Origin: Inia geoffrensis
Taxonomy: Eukaryota; Chordata; Mammalia; Artiodactyla; Iniidae
NCBI GenBank assembly: GCA_036417435.1
Contig: JAZAQT010000774.1
Coordinates: forward strand, 558,001 to 622,000
Direction of reading: 5' to 3'
DNA length: 64,000 nucleotides
Made by a program: the position numbers and the translations under genes. This document shows positions 1-12,362 of the stretch, piece after piece (positions within the stretch are counted from its first letter, which is position 1; each line of letters opens with the position of its first letter). The notes under the pieces are model-generated. The model worked only from the letters and a program-made list of their open reading frames with translations. It ran no database searches and had not been told where the DNA came from.

Positions 1-214
1 CACAAGAAAGCGAGCTGAGAAAAGGAGATTTTTGGCAGTGTAACTCACAATCCTGCAGAGTTCCAAATGACCCCTATCATACAAAAATTAATTGAAGGAA
101 GGCTGTGAAGAGGACTTGAACGCGACACAGAATTGCAGAAAACAGATATCAGGTGGTAGATAAGTATTGCTCTGAACGTGCAAGAAAAGAGGCAGCAGTT
201 CGACAGTGATGTAC
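1..214 (+). repeat. Satellite monomer M0, 3' part only
   Basis: The window opens inside a monomer. This stretch is the last ~214 bp before the palindrome. It carries the rare variant GTACTTGG just before the palindrome, shared only with the copy 5,209 bp downstream (end of M3). Confidence 0.9.
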
Positions 215-1950
215 TTGGCCAAAAAGGGCGTATGCTTTTTTCCTGAATATATTCAGGAAACAAAAACATACGCCCTTTTTGGCCAACCAAGCAAGCCTGC
301 AATGGAAATCCGCACTACAATGAAGTCTCACTTCCCACCGATCAAAAGGGCCGTCCGAAAAATGTGTAAAATCCAGAGAGGCAGGACAGGCCATGGAGAA
401 CCGGCAGCCTTGCTATGCTGATGGGCGGGATGTAAATTGCCAACAGCCACTCTGGAGAAGTGGATGGTGTTTCCTGGAACCAAGAAAAAACCAAGCCAGA
501 GAGCCTGGGGCACTTCCACTTATGGTGCTATAGATTCGGAAAATTTAAATGAAAAAGACAGAGCCACACCAAAGTTTGGGGCTGCTCTGTGTATGGGAAC
601 CTTGACTATGGTACAACTTCAATAGCCCAGAAAGAGAAAAACGGATATAGAAGTTGTGGTACATACCTCCAATGGAATATCACTCAACAATGAAATCAAT
701 GGCAACAGACCAGTAGCAGCATAATGAGTGGATTTAGTTACGATGATTCTAAGTGAAATAAGTCACACAGAAAAAGAAGCATCATAAAATATCACTAATA
801 CCGGGAATGTAAACACGGCTATGCATGAACTGCATTTCAAAACACAACAGAGTCTCACATTTACAAAAGAAACTTATGCTTGCTTAAGGGGAAAGGAGAG
901 TGGGGAGGCTGCATAAAACCAGAGGTTGACATTAGGACAGATACCATTCCATAAGCCAAATATATATTAGACAAGACCTACTCCTTGCTCAACCAAATGG
1001 ACTCAACACCCCGTATTCAAGACCTAGGAATATACCTGACTATGAAGAAAATTAAAACTCATACACTAATAAGTCTGCATAAGAAAATCATTTGTGTACA
1101 GCAGCATACACACAGCAGTGTAAATAAGCTAAATCCTCATATAAAAATAAATTTGAAAAAGAAAACAAAAGGACTGTGAAATAGAGAGAAATTCTAAAAT
1201 AAGTCCTTCAGGGCTTGTGAGGAATCTTGGATTTACCACCTCTACATCCACGGCTGGGGGAGAGATAAGGCTGGACACTTGGGGCTGAAAATATTGGTGA
1301 GGGAATGCAGACCCTTTGAGGTAATGGTGCATGGTTCCCATTCCACGGGTCCCAAATCTCCACGTGTAAGGGATTTATCCTCCAGCTAAAATACGCATGG
1401 AAAACCTTGAATATGGTCCACGAAGTGATCAGGCAAAATTTCTAAAACTCATCGCCATTTTCGCCCCCTGGTACTCGAGTTCGCCTTTCCAGGTGCGATA
1501 TTAACATTCTCCCCCCTTGGAGAGTCAGTGCCTTTGACATCTTGTTTCGCACAGTTTGCAATTTCTGTAGAAGATGATCAGGAATAAGGAGAACCAATGA
1601 GCGGCTAACTCAATGTGTTTGGACGGTCACATTGAACTCTGATTTCCCTACAGGAAGAAAAATTCACCAAAGGCTCAGCGTGCCATGCGGGAACGAGATT
1701 AAGGCCTGAAGCAATTCTTCGGGTTTGCGGTCAGCTAACAAGAAAGCTGGTTGAGAAAAGGAGATTTTTGGCACTGTAACTCACAATCCTGTAGAGTTTC
1801 AAATGACACCTATCATCCAAAAATTTATTGAAGGAAGGCTGTGAAGAGGACTTGAATGCGACGCAGAATTGCAGAAAACAGATATCAGGGGGTAGACAAG
1901 AAATGCTCTGAAGGCGTAGGAAAAGAGGCAGCAGTTCCACAGTGATGCAC
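215..1950 (+). repeat. Satellite monomer M1 (X type)
   Basis: After the palindrome it has the X markers: CCGTCCGAAAAATG near 350 and GACAGAGCC near 557. It ends with GTGTAAGGG near 1366 and TGTAGAAGATGATCAGG near 1566. It is nearly identical to M4 at an offset of 5,209 bp. Confidence 0.92.
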
Positions 1951-3687
1951 TTCTCCAAAAAGGGCGTATGCGTTTTTTTCCTGAATATATTCAGGAAAAA
2001 ACGCATACGCCCTTTTTGGCCAACCCGTCAAGCCTGCAATGGAAATCCGCACTACAATGAAGTCTCACTTCCCACCGATCAAAAGGGCCGTCCGAAAAAT
2101 GTGTAAAATCCAGAGAGGCAGGACAGGCAATGGAGAACCGGCAGCCTTGCTATGCTGATGGGCGGCATGTAAATTGCCAACAGCCACTCTGGAGAAGTGG
2201 ATGGTGTTTCCTGGAACCAAGAAAAAACCAAGCCAGAGAGCCTGGGGCTCTTCCACTTATGGTGCTATAGATTCGGAAAATTTAAATGAAAAAGACAGAG
2301 CCACACCAAAGTTTGGGGCTGCTCTGTGTACGGGAACCTTGACTATGGTACAACTTCAATAGCCCAGAAAGAGAAAAACGGATATAGAAGTTGTGGTACA
2401 TACCTCCAATGGAATATCACTCAACAATGAAATCAATGGCAACAGACCAGTAGCAGCATAATGAGTGGATTTAGTTACGATGATTCTAAGTGAAATAACT
2501 CACACAGAAAAAGAAGCATCATAAAATATCACTAATACCGGGAATGTAAACACGGCTATGCATGAACTGCATTTCAAAACACAACAGAGTCTCACATTTA
2601 CAAAAGAAACTTATGCTTACTAAAGGGGAAAGGAGAGTGGGGAGGCTGCATAAAACCAGAGGTTGACATTAGGACAGATACCATTCCATAAGCCAAATAT
2701 ATATTAGACAAGACCTACTCCTTGCTCAACCAAATGGACTCAACACTCCGTATTCAAAACCTAGGAATATACCTGACTATGAAGAAAATTAAAACTCATA
2801 CAGTAATAAGTCTCCATAAGAAAATCATTTGTGTACAGCAGCATACACACAGCAGTGTAAATAAGCTAAATCCCCATATAAAAATAAATTTGAAAAAGAA
2901 AACAAAAGGACTGTGAAATAGAGAGAAATTCTAAAATAAGTCCTTCAGGGCTTGTGAGGAATCTTGGATTTACCACCTCTACATCCACGGCTGGGGGAGA
3001 GATAAGGCTGGACACTTGGGGCTGAAACTATTGGTGAGGGAATGCAGACCCTTTGAGGTAATGGTGCATGGTTCCCATTCCACGGGTCCCAAATCTCCAC
3101 GTGTAAGGGATTTATCCTCCAGCTAAAATACGCATGGAAAACCTTGATTATGGTCCACGAAGTGATCAGGCAAAATTTCTAAAACTCATCGCTATTTTCG
3201 CCCCCTGGTACTCGAGTTCGCCTTTCCAGGTGCGATATTAACATTCTCCCCACTTGGAGAGTCAGTGCCTTTGACATCTTGTTTCGCACAGTTTGCAATT
3301 TCTGTAGAAGATGATCAGGAATAAGGAGAACCAATGAGCGGCTAACTCAATGTGTTTGGACGGTCACATTGAACTCTGATTTCCCTACAGGAAGAAAAAT
3401 TCACCAAAGGCTCAGCGTGCCATGCGGGAACGAGATTAAGGCCTGAAGCAATTCTTCGGGTTTGCGGTCAGCTAACAAGAAAGCTAGTTGAGAAAAGGAG
3501 ATTTTTGGCACTGTAACTCACAATCCTGTAGAGTTTCAAATGACACCTATCATCCAAAAATTTATTGAAGGAAGGCTGAGAAGAGGACTTGAATGCGACG
3601 CAGAATTGCAGAAAACAGATATCATGGGGTAGACAAGAAATGCTCTGAAGGCGTAGGAAAAGAGGCAGCAGTTCCACAGTGATGCAC
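1951..3687 (+). repeat. Satellite monomer M2 (X type)
   Basis: The palindrome is the second variant, opening TTCTCC instead of TTGGCC and followed by AACCCGTCAAGCC. The body after about 2050 matches M1 (X type). Two X-type bodies in succession, then a Y body, make a trimeric pattern. Confidence 0.92.
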
Positions 3688-5423
3688 TTCTCCAAAAAGG
3701 GCGTATGCGTTTTTTTCCTGAATATATTCAGGAAAAAACGCATACGCCCTTTTTGGCCAACCCGTCAAGCCTGCAATGGAAATCCGCACTACAATGAAGT
3801 CTCACTTCCCACTGATCAAATGGGCCATCAGAAAAAAGTGTAAAATCCAGAGAGGCAGAACAGGCCATGGAGAACCGGCAGCCTTGTTATGCTGATGGGC
3901 GGGATGTAAATTGCCAACAGCCACTCTGGAGAAGTGGATGGTGTTTCCTGGAACAAGGAAAAAAACAAGCTAGAGATCCTAGGGCACTTCCACTTATAAT
4001 GCTGTAGATTCGGAAAATTTGAATGACAAAGACACAGCAACACCAAAGTTTGGAGCTGCTCTGTGTACGGGAACCTTGAGTATGGTACAACTTCAATATC
4101 TCAGAAAGAGAAAAATGGATATAGAAGTTGTGGTACATCCCTACAATGGAATATCACTCAACAATGAAATCAATGGCAACAGACCAGTAGCAGCATAATG
4201 AGTGGATTTAGTTACGATGATTCTAAGTGAAATAAGTCACACAGAAAAAGAAACATCATAAGATATCACTAATACCGGGAATGTAAACACGGCTACGCAT
4301 GAACTGCATTTCAAAACACAACAGAGTCTCACATTTACAAAAGAAACTTAGGCTTGCTTAAGGGGAAAGGAGAGTGGGGAGGCTGCATAAAACCAGAGGT
4401 TGACATTAGGACAGATACCATTCCATAAGCCAAATATATATTAGACAAGACCTACTCCTCGCTCTACCAAATGGAGTCAACACCCCGTATTCAAAACCTA
4501 GGAATATACCTGACTATGCAGAAAATTAAAACCTGTACATATATAGGTCTCCATAAGAAAATCATTTGTGTACAGCAGCATACACACAGCACTGTAAATA
4601 AGCTTAATCCCCTTATAAAAATAAATTTGAAAAAGAAATCACAAGGACTGTGAATTCGAGAGAAATTCTTAAATAAGTCCTTCAGGGATTGTGAGGAATC
4701 CTGGATTTACCACCTCTACATCCACAGCTGTGGGAGAGATAAGGCTGGATACTTGGGGTTGATACTATTGGTGAGGGAATGCAGACCCTTTGAGGTAAAT
4801 GTGCATGGTTCCCATTCCACGGGTCCCAAATCTCCACGTTTAAGGGATTTATCCTTCAGCTAAAATATGCATGGAAAACCCAGAATATGGTCCACGAAGT
4901 GATCAGGCAAAATTTCTAAAACTCATCGCCATTTTCCCCCCTGGTACTCGAGTTCAACTTTCCAGATGCGATATTAACATTCTCCCCACTTGGAGAGTCA
5001 GTGCCTTTGACATCTTGTTTGGCACAGTTTGCAATTTCCGTGGAAGATGAACAGGAATAAGGAGAACCAATGAGCAGCTAACTCGATGTGTTTGGACAGG
5101 CACATTGAACTCTGATTTCCCAACAGGAAGAAGAATTCACCAAAGGCTCAGCGTTCCATGCAGGAACGAGATTAGGGCCTGATGCAATTCTTCGGGTTTG
5201 CGGTCAGCTCACAAGAAAGCGAGCTGAGAAAAGGAGATTTTTGGCAGTGTAACTCACAATCCTGCAGAGTTCCAAATGACCCCTATCATACAAAAATTAA
5301 TTGAAGGAAGGCTGTGAAGAGGACTTGAACGCGACACAGAATTGCAGAAAACAGATATCAGGTGGTAGATAAGTATTGCTCTGAACGTGCAAGAAAAGAG
5401 GCAGCAGTTCGACAGTGATGTAC
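3688..5423 (+). repeat. Satellite monomer M3 (Y type)
   Basis: Y markers: CCACTGATCAAATGGGCC near 3809, GAATGACAAAGACACAGCAAC near 4020, and an end with CCGTGGAAGATGAACAGG near 5038. It recurs as most of M5 at an offset of 3,471 bp. Confidence 0.92.
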
Positions 5424-7158
5424 TTGGCCAAAAAGGGCGTATGCTTTTTTCCTGAATATATTCAGGAAACAAAAACATACGCCCTTTTTGGCCAACCAAG
5501 CAAGCCTGCAATGGAAATCCGCACTACAATGAAGTCTCACTTCCCACCGATCAAAAGGGCCGTCCGAAAAATGTGTAAAATCCAGAGAGGCAGGACAGGC
5601 AATGGAGAACCGGCAGCCTTGCTATGCTGATGGGCGGGATGTAAATTGCCAACAGCCACTCTGGAGAAGTGGATGGTGTTTCCTGGAACCAAGAAAAAAC
5701 CAAGCCAGAGAGCCTGGGGCACTTCCACTTATGGTGCTATAGATTCGGAAAATTTAAATGAAAAAGACAGAGCCACACCAAAGTTTGGGGCTGCTCTGTG
5801 TATGGGAACCTTGACTATGGTAACAACTTCAATAGCCCAGAAAGAGAAAAACGGATATAGAAGTTGTGGTACATACCTCCAATGGAATATCACTCAACAA
5901 TGAAATCAATGGCAACAGACCAGTAGCAGCATAATGAGTGGATTTAGTTACGATGATTCTAAGTGAAATAAGTCACACAGAAAAAGAAGCATCATAAAAT
6001 ATCACTAATACCGGGAATGTAAACACGGCTATGCATGAACTGCATTTCAAAACACAACAGAGTCTCACATTTACAAAGAAACTTATGCTTGCTTAAGGGG
6101 AAAGGAGAGTGGGGAGGCTGCATAAAACCAGAGGTTGACATTAGGACAGATACCATTCCATAAGCCAAATATATATTAGACAAGACCTACTCCTTGCTCA
6201 ACCAAATGGACTCAACACCCCGTATTCAAGACCTAGGAATATATCTGACTATGAAGAAAATTAAAACTCATACACTAATAAGTCTGCATAAGAAAATCAT
6301 TTGTGTACAGCAGCATACACACAGCAGTGTAAATAAGCTAAATCCCCATATAAAAATAAATTTGAAAAAGAAAACAAAAGGACTGTGAAATAGAGAGAAA
6401 TTCTAAAATAAGTCCTTCAGGGCTTTTGAGGAATCTTGGATTTACCACCTCTACATCCACGGCTGGGGGAGAGATAAGGCTGGACACTTGGGGCTGAAAC
6501 TATTGGTGAGGGAATGCAGACCCTTTGAGGTAATGGTGCATGGTTCCCATTCCACGGGTCCCAAATCTCCACGTGTAAGGGATTTATCCTCCAGCTAAAA
6601 TACGCATGGAAAACCTTGAATATGGTCCACGAAGTGATCAGGCAAAATTTCTAAAACTCATCGCCATTTTCGCCCCCTGGTACTCGAGTTCGCCTTTCCA
6701 GGTGCGATATTAACATTCTCCCCCCTTGGAGAGTCAGTGCCTTTGACATCTTGTTTCGCACAGTTTGCAATTTCTGTAGAAGATGATCAGGAATAAGGAG
6801 AACCAATGAGCGGCTAACTCAATGTGTTTGGACGGGCACATTGAACCCTGATTTCCCTACAGGAAGAAAAATTCACCAAAGGCTCAGCGTGCCATGCGGG
6901 AACGAGATTAAGGCCTGAAGCAATTCTTCGGGTTTGCGGTCAGCTAACAAGAAAGCTAGTTGAGAAAAGGAGATTTTTGGCACTGTAACTCACAATCCTG
7001 TAGAGTTTCAAATGACACCTATCATCCAAAATTTATTGAAGGAAGGCTGTGAAGAGGACTTGAATGCGACGCAGAATTGCAGAAAACAGATATCAGGGGG
7101 TAGACAAGAAATGCTCTGAAGGCGTAGGAAAAGAGGCAGCAGTTCCACAGTGATGCAC
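5424..7158 (+). repeat. Satellite monomer M4 (X type, near-copy of M1)
   Basis: Constant offset of 5,209 bp from M1, including the rare GTACTTGG variant. Differences are single bases, such as an added A in GGTAACAACTTC near 5820 and a shorter A run near 6075. Confidence 0.92.
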
Positions 7159-8894
7159 TTCTCCAAAAAGCGCGTATGCGTTTTTTTCCTGAATATATTC
7201 AGGAAAAAACGCATACGCCCTTTTTGGCCAACCCGTCAAGCCTGCAATGGAAATCCGCACTACAATGAAGTCTCACTTCCCACTGATCAAATGGGCCGTC
7301 AGAAAAAAGTGTAAAATCCAGAGAGGCAGAACAGGCCATGGAGAACCGGCAGCCTTGTTATGCTGATGGGCGGGATGTAAATTGCCAACAGCCACTCTGG
7401 AGAAGTGGATGGTGTTTCCTGGAACAAGGAAAAAAACAAGCTAGAGATCCTAGGGCACTTCCACTTATAATGCTGTAGATTCGGAAAATTTGAATGACAA
7501 AGACACAGCAACACCAAAGTTTGGAGCTGCTCTGTGTACGGGAACCTTGAGTATGGTACAACTTCAATATCTCAGAAAGAGAAAAATGGATATAGAAGTT
7601 GTGGTACATCCCTACAATGGAATATCACTCAACAATGAAATCAATGGCAACAGACCAGTAGCAGCATAATGAGTGGATTTAGTTACGATGATTCTAAGTG
7701 AAATAAGTCACACAGAAAAAGAAACATCATAAGATATCACTAATACAGGGAATGTAAACACGGCTACGCATGAACTGCATTTCAAAACACAACAGAGTCT
7801 CACATTTACAAAAGAAACTTATGCTTGCTTAAGGGGAAAGGAGAGTGGGGAGGCTGCATAAAACCAGAGGTTGACATTAGGACAGGTACCATTCCATAAG
7901 CCAAATATATATTAGAGAAGACCTACTCCTCGCTCTACCAAATGGAGTCAACACCCCGTATTCAAAACCTAGGAATATACCTGACTATGAAGAAAATTAA
8001 AACCTGTACATATATAGGTCTCCATAAGAAAATCATTTGTGTACAGCAGCATACACACAGCACTGTAAATAAGCTTAATCCCCTTATAAAAATAAATTTG
8101 AAAAAGAAATCACAAGGACTGTGAATTCGAGAGAAATTCTTAAATAAGTCCTTCAGGGATTGTGAGGAATCCTGGATTTACCACCTCTACATCCAAAGCT
8201 GTGGGAGAGATAAGGCTGGATACTTGGGGTTGATACTATTGGTGAGGGTATGCAGACGCTTTGAGGTAAATGTGCATGGTTCCCATTCCACGGGTCCTAA
8301 ATCTCCACGTTTAAGGGATTTATCCTTCAGCTAAAATATGCATGGAAAACCCAGAATATGGTCCACGAAGTTATCAGGCAAAATTTCTAAAACTCATCGC
8401 CATTTTCCCCCCTGGTACTCGAGTTCGACTTTCCAGATGCGATATTAACATTCTCCCCACTTGGAGAGTCAGTGCCTTTGACATCTTGTTTGGCACAGTT
8501 TGCAATTTCCGTGGAAGATGAACAGGAATAAGGAGAACCAATGAGCAGCTAACTCGATGTGTTTGGACAGGCACATTGAACTCTGATTTCCCAACAGGAA
8601 GAAGAATTCACCAAAGGCTCAGCGTGCCATGCAGGAACGAGATTAGGGCCTGAAGCAATTCTTCGGGTTTGCGGTCAGCTCACAAGAAAGCGAGCTGAGA
8701 AAAGGAGATTTTTGGCACTGTAACTCACAATCCTGCAGAGCTCCAAATGACCCCTATCATCCAAAAATTAATTGAAGGAAGGCTGTGAAGAGGACTTGAA
8801 CGCGACACAGAATTGCAGAAAACAGATATCAGGTGGTAGATAAGTATTGCTCTGAAAGCGCAGGAAAAGAGGCAGCAGTTCGACAGTGATGCAC
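7159..8894 (+). repeat. Satellite monomer M5 (Y type)
   Basis: The palindrome is the TTCTCC variant with a mismatch (AGCGCG for AGGGCG). The body matches M3 at offset 3,471 bp. Confidence 0.92.
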
Positions 8895-10629
8895 TTGGCC
8901 AAAAAGGGCGTATGCTTTTTTTCCTGAATATATTCAGGAAACAAAAACATACGCCCTTTTTGGCCAAGCAAGCAAGCCTGCAATGGAAATCCGCACTACA
9001 ATGAAGTCTCACTTCCCACCGATCAAAAGGGCCGTCCGAAAAATGTGTAAAATCCAGAGAGGCAGGACAGGCAATGGAGAACCGGCAGCCTTGCTATGCT
9101 GATGGGCGGGATGTAAATTGCCAACAGCCACTCTGGAGAAGTGGATGGTGTTTCCTGGAACCAAGAAAAAAACAAGCCAGAGAGCCTGGGGCACTTCCAC
9201 TTATGGTGCTATAGATTCGGAAAATTTGAATGACAAAGACACAGCAACACCAAAGTTTGGAGCTGCTCTGTGTACGGGAACCTTGAGTATGGTACAACTT
9301 CAATATCTCAGAAAGAGAAAAATGGATATCGAAGTTGTGGTACATCCCTACAATGGAATATCACTCAACAATGAAATCAATGGCAACAGACCAGTAGCAG
9401 CATAATGAGTGGATTTAGTTACGATGATTCTAAGTGAAATAAGTCACACAGAAAATGAAACATCATAAGATATCACTAATACAGGGAATGTAAACACGGC
9501 TACGCATGAACTGCATTTCCAAACACAGCAGAGTCTCACATTTACAAAAGAAACTCAGGCTTGCTTAAGGGGAAAGGAGAGTGGGAGGCTGCATAAAACC
9601 AGAGGTTGACATTAGGACAGATACCATTCCATAAGCCAAATATATATTAGACAAGACCTACTCCTCGCTCTACCAAATGGAGTCAACACCCCGTATTCAA
9701 AACCTAGGAATATACCTGACTATGAAGAAAATTAAAACCTGTACATATATAGGTCTCCATAAGAAAATAATTTGTGTACAGCAGCATACACACAGCACTG
9801 TAAATAAGCTAAATCCCCTTATAAAAATAAATTTGAAAAAGAAATCACAAGGACTGTGAATTCGAGAGAAATTCTTAAATAAGTCCTTCATGGATTGTGA
9901 GGAATCCTGGATTTACCACCTCTACATCCACAGCTGTGGGAGAGATAAGGCTGGATACTTGGGGTTGATACTATTGGTGAGGGAATGCAGACCCTTTGAG
10001 GTAAATGTGCATGGTTCCCATTCCACAGGTCCCAAATCTCCACGTTTAAGGGATTTATCCTTCAGCTAAAATATGCATGGAAAACCCAGAATATGGTCCA
10101 CGAAGTGATCAGGCAATATTTCTAAAACTCATCGCCATTTTCCCCCCTGGTACTCGAGTTCGACTTTCCAGATGCGATATTAACATTCTCCCCACTTGGA
10201 GAGTCAGTGCCTTTGACATCTTGTTTGGCACAGTTTGCAATTTCCGTGGAAGATGAACAGGAATAAGGAGAACCAATGAGCAGCTAACTCGATGTGTTTG
10301 GACAGGCACATTGAACTCTGATTTCCCAACAGGAAGAAGAATTTACCAAAGGCTCAGCGTGCCATGCAGGAACGAGATTAGGGCCTGAAGCAATTCTTCG
10401 GGTTTGCGGTCAGCTCACAAGAAAGCGAGCTGAGAAAAGGAGATTTTTGGCACTGTAACTCACAATCCTGCAGAGTTCCAAATGACCCCTATCATCCAAA
10501 AATTAATTGAAGGAAGGCTGTGAAGAGGACTTGAACGCGACACAGAATTGCAGAAAACAGATATCAGGTGGTAGATAAGTATTGCTCTGAAAGCGCAGGA
10601 AAAGAGGCAGCAGTTCGACAGTGATGCAC
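8895..10629 (+). repeat. Satellite monomer M6 (X/Y recombinant)
   Basis: It starts with X markers up to GTGCTATAG (about 9212) and continues with Y markers from GAATGACAAAG (about 9228). The remainder matches M5 at an offset of 1,735 bp. The shared ATTCGGAAAATTT lies between the two diagnostic sites, so the exchange point is within about 15 bp. Confidence 0.9.
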
Positions 10630-12362
10630 TTGGCCAAAAAGGGCGTATGCTTTTTTTCCTGAATATATTCAGGAAACAAAAACATACGCCCTTTTTGGCC
10701 AACCAAGCAAGCCTGCAATGGAAATCCGCACTACAATGAAGTCTCACTTCCCACCGATCAAAAGGGCCGTCCGAAAAATGTGTAAAATCCAGAGAGGCAG
10801 GACAGGCAATGGAGAACCGGCAGCCTTGCAATGCTGATGGGCGGGATGTAAATTGCCAACAGCCACTCTGGAGAAGTGGATGGTGTTTCCTGGAACCAAG
10901 AAAAAACCAAGCCAGAGAGCCTGGGGCACTTCAACTTATGGTGCTATAGATTCGGAAAATTTAAATGAAAAAGACAGAGCCACACCAAAGTTTGGGGCTG
11001 CTCTGTGTACGGGAACCTTGACTATGGTACAACTTCATTAGCCCAGAAAGAGAAAAAGGGATATAGAAGTTGTGGTACATACCTACAATGGAATATCACT
11101 CAATAATGAAATCAATGGTAAAAGACCAGTAGCAGCATAATGAGTGGATTTAGTTACCATGATTCTAAGTGAAATAAGTCACACAGAAAAAGAAACATCA
11201 TAAGATATCACTAATACTGGGAACGTAAACACAACTACACGTGACCTGCATTTCAAAACACAACAGAGTCTCACATTTACAAAAGAAACTTATGTTTCCT
11301 TAAGGGGAAAGGAGAGTGAGGAGGCTGCATAAAACCAGAGGTTGACATTAGGATAGATACCATTCCATAAGCCAAATATATATTAGACAAGACCTACTCC
11401 GTGCTCAACAAAATGGACTCAACATCCCGTATTCAAAACCTAGGAATATACCTGACTATGAAGAAAATTAAAACCCATACATTTATACGTCTCAATAAGA
11501 AAATCATTTGTGTACAGCAGCATACACACAGCAGTGTAAATAAGATAAATGCCCTTATATAAATAAATTTGAAAAAGAAAACAAAAGGACTGTGAAATAG
11601 AAATTCTAAAACAAGTCCTTCAGGGCTTGTGAGGAATCTTGGATTTACCACCTCTACATCCACAGCTGGGGTAGAGATAAGGCTGGACACTTGGAGCTGA
11701 AACTATTGGTGAGGGAATGCAGACCCTTTGAGGTAATGGTGCATGGTTTCCATTCCACGGGTCCCAAATCTCCACGTGTAAGAGATTTATCCTCCAGCTA
11801 AAATACGCATGGAAAACCTTGAATATGGTCCACGAAGTGATCAGGCAAAATTTCTAAAACTCATCGCCATTTTCGCCCCCTGGTACTCGAGTTCGCCTTT
11901 CCAGGTGTGATATTAACATTCTCCCCACTTGGAGAGTCAGTGCCTTTGACATCTTGTTTCGCACAGTTTGCAATTTCTGTAGAAGATGATCAGGAATAAG
12001 GAGAACCAATGAGCGGCTAACTCAATGTGTTTGGACGGGCACATTGAACTCTGATTTCCCTACAGGAAGAAAAATTCACCAAAGGCTCAGCGTGCCATGC
12101 GGGAACGAGATTAAGGCCTGAAGCAATTCTTCGGGTTTGCGGTCAGCTGACAAGAAAGCTAGTTGAGAAAAGGAGATTTTTGGCACTGTAACTCACAATC
12201 CTGTAGAGTTTCAAATGACCCCTATCATCCAAAAATTTATTGAAGGAAGGCTGTGAAGAGGACTTTAATGCGACGCAGAATTGCAGAAAACAGATATCAG
12301 GGGGTAGACAAGAAATGCTCTGAAGGCGTAGGAAAAGAGGCAGCAGTTCCACAGTGATGCAC
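10630..12362 (+). repeat. Satellite monomer M7 (X type)
   Basis: X-type markers at both ends (CCGTCCGAAAAATG near 10766; TGTAGAAGATGATCAGG near 11977), with more private substitutions in the middle than M1, M2 or M4 (for example ACACAACTACACGTGACC near 11229). Slightly short at 1,733 bp. Confidence 0.9.

Noticed and set aside
985..1179. A 60-64 residue open frame (MLNQMDSTPRIQ...) recurring on the plus strand in most monomers
   Set aside because: It lies in the part derived from L1 3' UTR, varies freely between copies, is interrupted in several, and has no recognisable domain. It recurs because the DNA is a satellite.
2690..2710. CCAAATATATATTAG in each monomer as a CArG (SRF) site
   Set aside because: It lacks the closing GG required by CC(A/T)6GG.
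10395..10415. A CENP-B-box-like site (CTTCGGGTTTGCGGTC) in each monomer
   Set aside because: It starts TTCG but lacks the required central A and the CGGG end of the box consensus, so centromere binding is not supported.
10460..10831. Minus-strand open frames of 85-148 residues across the palindrome (for example 123 residues here)
   Set aside because: They read through the palindrome and L1-like DNA in antisense, differ in frame and length between monomers, and have serine/leucine-rich chance composition.
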